A stretch of 64,000 bases of DNA from Bog-105 sp965277855 (GTDB taxonomy: Bacteria; Acidobacteriota; Terriglobia; Bryobacterales; Bryobacteraceae): contig OZ255847.1 in NCBI GenBank assembly GCA_965277855.1, positions 5,890,001 through 5,954,000 of the forward strand, in the 5' to 3' direction. The position numbers were made by a program, and so were the translations under genes. The notes beneath the pieces are model-generated. The model was given only the letters and a program-made list of their open reading frames with translations, was not told the DNA's origin and searched no databases. Positions 8,759 through 14,780 of this stretch are shown here, piece after piece (positions within the stretch are counted from its first letter, which is position 1; every line of letters starts with the position of its first letter).

Positions 8759-9352
8759 GTGACGGACCAACTATCCTTGTCGCTGTGGCTGGCAAAAAGC
8801 CTTCCGGGCAGCCGGCTGCGGCAATTTGAAAAACTTCTGCGCCTGTTTCCGTTCTCGCAGCGGCCACAGCCGCAATCGGTGGTGACGATCCAAGGAGTCG
8901 ATTCTACCGAGCCGGCGCTGCTCGAACGGCCGGTGAACGGGCCGGTCGATCCATCGGAAGTAATTACGACCTTTCAGGAGTACTCGGGAGACGACATTGC
9001 TTACCGGCTCGAAAGCTGGTGGGATTTATGGAAATTCGATGGGGACGACTGGAAGCTGGCTCCGGTGCGCGTCGAACTGGCCTGCTTTGGACCGGAGTTC
9101 GACAATGGCACCGGTAAGGAAACCGCCCGCCAGGAAGACTTGCGGATCGACTTTGGGGTAGACGCCTATTTCCTCCCGCAACCGGAGATCGAGGGGAGCG
9201 CCAAGCTCGTGGAATCGAACATCAAGAGCCTTTTGCGGTTGGTGCACGAGCTGGACAGCACGCTGCCGGTGGCCAAGAGAATGCTTGAGACCGAGTCAGG
9301 AGAAAACTTTGCCCACCGCCTGCAGGGAGTTTTGACAGGGCGCGCGCAGTAA
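8759..9352 (+). CDS. Conserved-looking protein of unknown function
   Basis: 197 residues from a GTG start. No signal peptide or membrane segment. The middle is rich in aromatic and acidic residues (YRLESWWDLWKFDGDDWKLAPVRVELACFGPEFDN), the C-terminal half reads as beta strands followed by a helix (SNIKSLLRLVHELDSTLPVAKRML). I do not recognise the family. Codon use and GC level match its neighbours. It follows the importer operon by 35 bases and converges on the sialidase-like gene, ending 4 bases before it. Confidence 0.6.
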   Translation: MTDQLSLSLWLAKSLPGSRLRQFEKLLRLFPFSQRPQPQSVVTIQGVDSTEPALLERPVNGPVDPSEVITTFQEYSGDDIAYRLESWWDLWKFDGDDWKLAPVRVELACFGPEFDNGTGKETARQEDLRIDFGVDAYFLPQPEIEGSAKLVESNIKSLLRLVHELDSTLPVAKRMLETESGENFAHRLQGVLTGRAQ

Positions 9353-9356
9353 ACGG

Positions 9357-10235
9357 TCAAGGAACGGCCGCCAGCGGAAAACGCAGAAAGCGGATGCGCT
9401 TCCGATTCCAGGTGTAGGTGAGTAGCAGATCGCCGTTGTGGGCCTGAATGAGAGCGGGGTACGAGTATTCGCCGGGAGCGCTTTCGAGGGTCGAAAACAT
9501 TCGGAAGTGAAGACCGTCGCGGCTTACGGCGAGATTGAGGGGCGTGCGTCCAGCGGGGGTGTTGTTGTAAACCAGAACAGTGCGCCCATCTTTCAGCGTG
9601 ATCGCGTCGATGCCCGAGTTGGGATTAGGCAGGTCGAGCGGATGGGCGGGTGACCAGGTTAGTCCGGCGTCGCTCGAGTCGGCAACGCAGATGTGGCCGA
9701 TCTGCTGAGTCGAGCGGGCATAGAGGCGTAAATGGTTGCCACGGACCTGGACGACGGAGGGTTGAATAATGCCGTCGATCTGCTGCGGGACCGTGATCGG
9801 GCCGATACGACGCCAGGAGACGCCGCTGTCGGTGCTGCGCTCGATCCAGCAGGCCCACGTGCGATAGCTCTCAACCGAGGTGCCGCTGACGACGATGCCG
9901 CCGGGAAGGACGAGGGGTTTAGCGCGGATGGGTCCGTAAAGCCCGGCTGGCAGATGTTCAACCGGAGACCAGCTTTTGCCATTGTCGATGCTGAAGCGGC
10001 GGCCGGCGGACCAATCGTCTGGGTGGGGTCCGAATTTGTAGTAGAGCCAGAGACGGCCGTCGTGGGTATAGAACAGCACTGGGTTGTAGCAGGCGATTTT
10101 GGGTTCGCGCGCGAGTTCAAAGGGTGGAGACCAGCCGGCGCTATTGCGGCGCGAGGCCCAGATGGCAACGTCGGGATGTCCTTCCGCAGTCCCGCCGAAC
10201 CAGGCGGCCAACAGATTGCCATTGGGTAGCTCCAC
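9357..10235 (-). CDS. Sialidase-like (BNR/Asp-box) exo-glycosidase family protein
   Basis: 292 residues from the first usable codon (GTG 10235). Asp-box repeats are visible: SIDNGKSWSP, STDSGVSWRR and SSDAGLTWSP, plus LPNGNLLAAWFGGTAEGHPD near the start, typical of the bacterial sialidase/neuraminidase superfamily used for secreted sugar-binding or hydrolase propellers. The same frame continues upstream to about 10346 with a convincing signal peptide and family block (LTLLLFTSVLFGANA, then EEFIFTSAPFPSAHASTIV), but this stretch has no ATG, GTG or TTG; a CTG at 10346 is the only start-like codon. The true protein therefore probably begins near 10346 or the start codon was lost. It is downstream of the Rpn fragment on the same strand. 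Confidence 0.75.
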   Translation of the reverse strand: MELPNGNLLAAWFGGTAEGHPDVAIWASRRNSAGWSPPFELAREPKIACYNPVLFYTHDGRLWLYYKFGPHPDDWSAGRRFSIDNGKSWSPVEHLPAGLYGPIRAKPLVLPGGIVVSGTSVESYRTWACWIERSTDSGVSWRRIGPITVPQQIDGIIQPSVVQVRGNHLRLYARSTQQIGHICVADSSDAGLTWSPAHPLDLPNPNSGIDAITLKDGRTVLVYNNTPAGRTPLNLAVSRDGLHFRMFSTLESAPGEYSYPALIQAHNGDLLLTYTWNRKRIRFLRFPLAAVP

Positions 10236-10349
10236 GATTGTTGATGCGTGGGCGGAAGGGAACGGGGCGGACGTGAAGATGAATTCCTCTGGCGCATTGG
10301 CTCCGAAGAGGACCGAGGTGAAGAGTAGGAGAGTCAGCGGGCGCAGAGT

Positions 10350-10598
10350 TTAGCCGAACAGTTCTTGCAGGGTTTGCGCGTCGAGCAAGCGAACGCCCAA
10401 ATCAAGCAGTTCTGGCCCAGACAGCTGGGCGAAATGCCGATCGGCCCAGTCGGGCAAGATGCCGAAGCGTTTTTCGATCTGTCTACGCAGGAGTGGGCGC
10501 GCAGTTTCCTGCAAACCTTCCTTGAAGCCTTCCTTGAAGCCGCGTTGGTATGCGCGGGCGAATACTTTGTTTTCTGAGATGTCAATTTGCACCGGCAT
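10350..10598 (-). pseudogene. Truncated Rpn-family (DUF4351) C-terminal fragment, tandem duplicate
   Basis: 82 residues open from ATG 10598. The whole piece aligns with the last third of the neighbouring Rpn-family protein: MPVQIDISENKVFARAYQRG corresponds to MPVHIDILENKVLGREYKRG, and RRQIEKRFGILPDWAD...LRLLDAQTLQELFG to RRQIEKRFGTLPDWAD...LRLLDAQTLEELLA. The nuclease domain is absent. The linker has short FKEG repeats in place of the other copy's (R/H)QEG repeats. It starts 16 bases after the neighbour's stop. Read as a remnant of a tandem duplication; it could still be expressed as a small coiled-coil protein. Confidence 0.7.
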
Positions 10599-10777
10599 TT
10601 TGCGGTCCAGGGACTAAGCCAGCAGTTCTTCCAAAGTCTGGGCGTCGAGTAAGCGGAGGCTCAGGTCAGCCAGGGCTGGCTTGGAAAGTTGAGCGAGTTG
10701 CTCATCGGCCCAGTCCGGCAGAGTGCCGAAGCGTTTCTCAATCTGGCGGCGAACGACCGACAGTTCGCCTTCCAGAC

Positions 10778-10837
10778 GGCCTTCTTGACGGCCTTCTTGG
10801 TGGCCTTCCTGACGGCCTTCTTGGTGGCCTTCCTGAC
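10778..10837 (-). repeat. Five 12-bp tandem units inside the Rpn-family gene
   Basis: On the plus strand the units read ggccttcttgac, ggccttcttggt, ggccttcctgac, ggccttcttggt, ggccttcctgac, that is about two and a half copies of a 24-bp unit. They encode alternating GRQE/GHQE tetrapeptides that link the nuclease and DUF4351 parts. Each unit is 12 bp, so copy changes keep the frame. This linker is commonly length-variable in the family. Confidence 0.85.
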
Positions 10838-11443
10838 GGCCGCGCTTATATTCGCGGCCTAGTACTTTGTTCTCTAAAATGTCGATGTGCACTGGCATTT
10901 TCTTAATCTCTCCCTCGACTTCTTCTTCTAAGCCTCGCAAGCCTGCCAAGAGAAGTAGCGCTTCCAAATAAAACGCCCGCTGTCCGGCATCCTCCTGCCG
11001 TACTATTCTTGCGATGATCTCATCGACTGTTTGCCGCCGATTTGCAAAGCGAGTGAGGATGCTGAGTACATTATCGCTGGTATCCGGGCTGGCGAGCAAA
11101 AGGCCGCTGTCTATCTCGCGCAGGTCGATCAGCCGGTAAGCGAATGAGCCGGAATGCCACTCCAGCCGATCGGCCATATGAATCGCTTCGCGCCCGACGT
11201 ATAAGACGATCTGCCGTGGAAAGTTTCCTTGCAGGCGGTAGACTCCCAGGCTGTACTCCGCCATGCGCAAGGCCATTGCGGGATCGTTGCTGCTTTGAAA
11301 CTCGAGTTGCACCAACGTTCCGTCGTCGGCGCGTCCTAAGAGGTCGACACGCTGATTCTGCACGCGCGGCAACTCGATGGGCAGCCAAGTCTCGATAGTA
11401 AAGCCGGTCAGCCGGCTCAACGTCCGTTTCGATTTTTCGAAGA

Positions 11444-11463
11444 GTAGTTTTAAGTAGTTTTAA
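11444..11463. repeat. Perfect 10-bp tandem duplication (gtagttttaa x2) causing a frameshift
   Basis: Bases 11444-11453 and 11454-11463 are identical (gtagttttaa). The second copy shifts the Rpn-family reading frame by +1 after codon 10. Deleting one copy restores an uninterrupted family N-terminus, which shows the duplication is the lesion. Confidence 0.9.
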
Positions 11464-11506
11464 TATGATGTCGTAGGTCTGCATGAACTTGCGATACTAA
11501 ACATTG

Positions 11507-11887
11507 CCTGCGCAGTTGGGCAATCGCCGGATGCTCTTTCGGGAGTGTCGGGAGGAAAGTCCGGTCTTCACAGGGCAGCATGCCGGCTAACGGCCGGGGA
11601 TGTGTGCTCAAAGCGCATGTTACGGATAGTGCCACAGAAAATATACCGCTGGCTTTGGCAACAAGGCGAGTAAGGGTGAAAAGGTGCGGTAAGAGCGCAC
11701 CGCGGGACGAGTAATCGCGCCTGGCAGGGAAAACCCCATGTGAAGCAAGACCAAATAGGGGAGGAGGAGCGGCCCGCTCCGTTAGCACTTCCGGGTAGGT
11801 CGCTTGAGCCATTCAGTAATGAATGGCCTAGACGAATGGTTGCCGCCGTGAGAACGGAGACAAAAACCGGCTTACAGACTGCGCAGG
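11507..11887 (+). ncRNA. rnpB: RNase P RNA (bacterial type A)
   Basis: About 381 bases. The outer P1 helix is visible: CCTGCGCAG at 11507-11515 pairs with CTGCGCAGG at 11879-11887. Universally conserved blocks are present in order: GAGGAAAGTCCGG (CR I, near 11550), ACAGAAA (near 11634), AAGGGTGAAA (near 11672), the GCGGTAAGAGCGCACCGC hairpin (near 11686), and the 3' block GAGAACGGAGACAAAAACCGGCTTACAGA (CR V). This is the catalytic RNA that trims tRNA 5' leaders. It is transcribed away from the Rpn gene; a GATACT box about 9 bases before P1 could be its -10 element. Confidence 0.97.
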
Positions 11888-11894
11888 CGTATCC

Positions 11895-13100
11895 GTGAAC
11901 ATCCGCCTTTCAATTCTCGCGCTCTCCCTGCTGCTGATAGCACGCATGTTGCTATCCCAGTTGCCCCTGCCCCAGAAGCTCTCCGCCGAAGACAGCCGGG
12001 CCTTCCATGCAGAGTTGGACCGGCTGAGAACTCTTTCACCAAAGGCTAACGACCAATGCGCGGTGCAGTGGCAAATTGCCAAAACATTTGCAGCGGGCGG
12101 TCAGAACCGGCAAGCAATCGAGTGGCTGCGGAAACTGGTTGATGCTGATCTTGGTTTCGACCCATCTCGAGATCCCGACTTTCGCCCCATCCAGAACACG
12201 GCGGAATTTCAGGAGCTGATGAAAAAAGTGGGTGGCCAAACACCACCCGTTTCGAATAGCCGTCGTATTGCCACGATGCAGGAACCAGATCTGTTCCCGG
12301 AGAACCTAGCCTTTGACCCATCCACCAGCACCTTCTTTTTAGGTAGCACTGTAAAAGACGAGATCGTGCGCTGTTCTATCGGGGCGACCTGCGTTCCTTG
12401 GATCACACCTCATGAACGGCAAGGATATGTACTCGGAATAAAGATTGACAAGCACTCAGGTACGCTTTGGGCAACTAGCAACCAGGCTAAGCAGGCGAGT
12501 CTGCGCCAGTACGACCTCCAAACCGGCAAATTGAGACGAACTGCGCAGATCGAAGGCAAACACGTCTTTAACGATCTCGCCCTGGCGTCCAGCGGTGCTG
12601 TTTTCGTTACCGACATCACCGGCGACGCTGTTTACGAACTCGATACCCAAACCAGCGCCCTCCGAAAGATCGCCTCAGACCACACATTCACCGCCGCGAA
12701 CGGAATCGCTATCTCGCCAGACGAGAAAATGCTCTACGTTTCCGCCTGGGGAGACGGTCTGGATGAGATCGACCTGGAATCCGGATCAGCGACGCCCGTC
12801 CAGCATCCCGCAAAAGTTTGTCTTGCGTACATCGACGGCCTTTATGCGACCAAAGATAGCCTGATCGCAATTCAAAATGGTCCGATGACGCCTCGCGTAG
12901 TACAGTTCAGGCTGAGCGCTGACGGCCGCAGCATTCTTGGACTGACGACGCTCGAGCGCCGCAATCCTCTATTCGACGGCATCACAACTGGCGCATTAGT
13001 GGGCGGCCAATTGTACTATGTAGCGAACCCGCAAATGGATAAGAAAAACGGCGTAAAGCGCAGCCCTCTTCAGGTTCTGGCCATTCCTGTCTTTCCGTGA
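11895..13100 (+). CDS. Secreted SMP-30/gluconolactonase-like beta-propeller with TPR-like N-terminus
   Basis: 401 residues from GTG 11895, 8 bases after rnpB. Signal peptide MNIRLSILALSLLLIARMLLS, then a helical TPR-like segment (about residues 30-105: QIAKTFAAGGQNRQAIEWLRKLVDADLGFD), then a six-bladed-type propeller with LFPENLAFDPSTSTFFLGS, HVFNDLALASSGAVFVTDITGDAVYEL and FTAANGIAISPDEKMLYVS, all typical of the SMP-30/strictosidine-synthase-like family. Metal-dependent lactonase activity is possible, but the family is broad. Exported; substrate unknown. Confidence 0.8.
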   Translation: MNIRLSILALSLLLIARMLLSQLPLPQKLSAEDSRAFHAELDRLRTLSPKANDQCAVQWQIAKTFAAGGQNRQAIEWLRKLVDADLGFDPSRDPDFRPIQNTAEFQELMKKVGGQTPPVSNSRRIATMQEPDLFPENLAFDPSTSTFFLGSTVKDEIVRCSIGATCVPWITPHERQGYVLGIKIDKHSGTLWATSNQAKQASLRQYDLQTGKLRRTAQIEGKHVFNDLALASSGAVFVTDITGDAVYELDTQTSALRKIASDHTFTAANGIAISPDEKMLYVSAWGDGLDEIDLESGSATPVQHPAKVCLAYIDGLYATKDSLIAIQNGPMTPRVVQFRLSADGRSILGLTTLERRNPLFDGITTGALVGGQLYYVANPQMDKKNGVKRSPLQVLAIPVFP

Positions 13101-13309
13101 TCAAGCATCGGCAGAAGGGGGAGTTTTTACCGTCCATAAAAGGGCTCGACGGTAATTATGGAATTTGGGAGAAGGGAAGCGCGCGCGGCCGGTCACGGGG
13201 GAATGATAATAAAAGTAAGTCTTTTTATTCAATAAGTTAGAGTGGCTGGCGGGGAGGGTTGGAGAGGGCCATGCGGGTATTCTCCCGATGCCGAGAAATG
13301 GGCTAACGA

Positions 13310-13762
13310 GTGAGACAAAGACATGGTTTGGGAGGAGCAAATCGGGTGGGCGACGGTAATAATGGCGCGCTGGGCTGCCTGGGAGATGGGCGTCAGCCCA
13401 TCGTTGTCGGCGAAGAGGAGGGGGAACTTATTGCCTTTGCGGCCACTACGAGTAATCGGCTGCGCGAGTGTTACGCGGGCATTGCGGAATTATCCGTTTA
13501 CGTTGACCGGCGCTTCCGTCGCCGGGGGATCAGGCGGATGCTGCTTGCTGAGTTACTGCAGGAGGCCGAGGAACTTGGATTTTGGAAACTCGTTTCCAGA
13601 GTGTTCCCGGAGAATCAATCGAGCCGCGCGCTCGTCCGTTCCCTCGGATTTCGCGAAGTGGGACGCTACGAGAAGCATGGCTGCCTTGATGGCGTGTGGC
13701 GGGATGGCGTGTGGCGGGATGTCATCATAGTCGAACGACTGATCCTGAAAAACCCGAAATAG
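13310..13762 (+). pseudogene. N-terminally truncated GNAT acetyltransferase, ArsN1/phosphinothricin-type
   Basis: The recognisable part starts at about residue 33 (RQPIVVGEEEGELIAFAATT) and carries RECYAGIAELSVYV, RRFRRRGIRRMLL (acetyl-CoA loop), FWKLVSRVFPENQSSRALVRSLGFREVGRYEKHG and the end VIIVERLI, which match the ArsN1 arsinothricin-resistance/phosphinothricin N-acetyltransferase group. About 50 family N-terminal residues (the NxGI segment that lines the substrate site) are replaced by unrelated sequence. The C-terminus has an in-frame 15-bp duplication giving GVWRDGVWRD in place of one GVWRD. A GTG at 13310 opens the frame, but there is no ribosome site. Likely inactive; call as decayed is an inference. 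Confidence 0.65.
13691..13720. repeat. Perfect 15-bp tandem duplication in the acetyltransferase gene
   Basis: ggcgtgtggcgggat occurs twice back to back (13691-13705, 13706-13720), adding five residues (GVWRD) inside a conserved block of the acetyltransferase. Confidence 0.9.
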
Positions 13763-13773
13763 CCGTAGTCCGA

Positions 13774-14440
13774 ATGCATCAGGTTCTCGTATATTCGGAT
13801 TCGCTGACTTGGGGGATCATCCACGGTACGCGCCAGAGATTGCCGTTTGACCAGCCGTTGGCCGGGTGTGCTCGAGAATCGGGTGAATGCCTCGGGTCAA
13901 AAGGTCCGAGTGCTCGAAGATTGCTTGAATGGCCGGCGTACCGTGTGGAACGATCCATTTAAACCAGGTCGTAACGGTCTGGAAGGACTGGCGCAGCGCA
14001 TTGAAATGCACTCGCCTCTGTCGCTGGTCATTCTCATGCTCGGCAGCAATGACTTCCAATTCTGCCACCCCTATAACAATGCCTGGTCCGCAGCTCAGGG
14101 CGTAGCGGCGCTTATCCATGAGATCCGAACAGCACCAATCGAGCCGGGAATGCCGGTGCCCCCGATCCTGCTCGTCTCTCCGCCACAGATCCAAATGGCC
14201 AAAACCAAGCATGCTCCCCACAGGAGCATCGCGGCAAAGTTTGATGGCGCAGAACAGAGAGGGGCAGGGCTTGCCAAGGCTTACTCGCAGGTAGCGTCGG
14301 ATGTAAATTGTCATTGCTTTGACGCCGATACTGTTACCAGCACAAGCGTCGTAGATGGCGTCCACCTCGACTCCAATCAGCATGAGAAACTTGGCATTGC
14401 TTTAGCCGAAGTCGTGCGATCGATCCTCACCATTTCTTAA
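13774..14440 (+). pseudogene. SGNH/GDSL-family hydrolase with a +1 frameshift
   Basis: ATG 13774 opens MHQVLVYSDSLTWGIIHGTRQRLPFDQ; the family continuation RWPGVLENRVNASGQKVRVLEDCLNGRRTVWNDPF is in the next frame. The shift is one extra C at 13855-13856 (cag-c-cgt-tgg). Family blocks downstream are intact: VILMLGSNDFQ (block III with Asn-Asp) and DGVHLDSNQHEKLG (catalytic Asp-x-x-His). Block I reads YSDSLTWG, with Ser in place of the usual Gly before Asp-Ser. The intact enzyme would be an esterase/arylesterase of about 220 residues. Either a real disruption or a sequencing error in a C run; two nearby genes are damaged by different lesions. Confidence 0.8.
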
Positions 14441-14486
14441 AACGTTTTCTTTCTCGGAAGTAATAATCGTGCTCGGTCCGCAGCGG

Positions 14487-14780
14487 CTATTCCACGGTTT
14501 CCAATTGCTGCAAAATCTGCTTCGGCCATTGCGCCCGGTTATAGCCGATCGCCTCAATTCGAACGCTGCCCGTCGGATCGACAATCCATGTCCGCGGTAC
14601 CCCTTCGACTCCCGTCATTTTGTCTACGTCCGCCGAAGTCATCTTGATGATGGGGAAGGTGTAATGCTGCCATTCCGCGAACGACAAGCAGGCGTAGGCT
14701 GGTTCCCGGCGCAAAATAGCGATGCTAAACCACTCCCTTGTCGTGACTCTGTAACCCTCGGCCCTGTTTCTGAGCCGCAG
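14487..14780 (-). pseudogene. Thioredoxin/TlpA-like C-terminal remnant
   Basis: In the frame directly after the ADOP permease stop codon, a stretch with no proper start ends at 14487. It reads ...HYTFPIIKMTSADVDKMTGVEGVPRTWIVDPTGSVRIEAIG..., which matches the second half of thioredoxin-like proteins (cis-Pro loop GVEGVPRTWIVD, then the glycine-containing strand). The N-terminal half with the CxxC active site is absent. A TTG near 14714 could open 75 residues, but no ribosome site is visible. Read as a decayed gene truncated at its 5' side, possibly by the adjoining permease operon. Confidence 0.65.

Larger units (their letters stand above)
10614..11484 (-). pseudogene. Rpn-family nuclease/putative transposase, frameshifted by a 10-bp tandem duplication
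   Basis: The N-terminus starts at ATG 11484 (MQTYDIILKLL) and the rest lies in another frame, open from TTG 11420 for 268 residues (SRLTGFTIETWLPIELPRVQ onwards). Rpn/PD-(D/E)XK family blocks include RVDLLGRADDGTLVQLEFQS (catalytic D and ExQ) and the DUF4351 C-terminus RRQIEKRFGTLPDWAD. The break is a perfect direct duplication TTAAAACTAC-TTAAAACTAC (bases 11444-11463); removing one copy restores one frame reading ILKLLFEKSKRTLSRLTG. Family members promote RecA-independent recombination in E. coli. Expressed as is, it would lack its first residues or terminate early, unless TTG 11420 is used. Confidence 0.8.

Noticed and set aside
10778..10837. Short regularly spaced repeats suggestive of CRISPR or a satellite
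   Set aside because: They are 12-bp in-frame coding units (GRQE/GHQE) with no spacers, inside the Rpn-family gene.
11450..11812. Open frame on the minus strand of 120 codons
   Set aside because: It lies antisense across the RNase P RNA and has no protein-family pattern.
13128..13154. Inverted repeat TACCGTC...GACGGTA as a terminator
   Set aside because: No T run on either strand after the stem, and the loop is long (13 bases).
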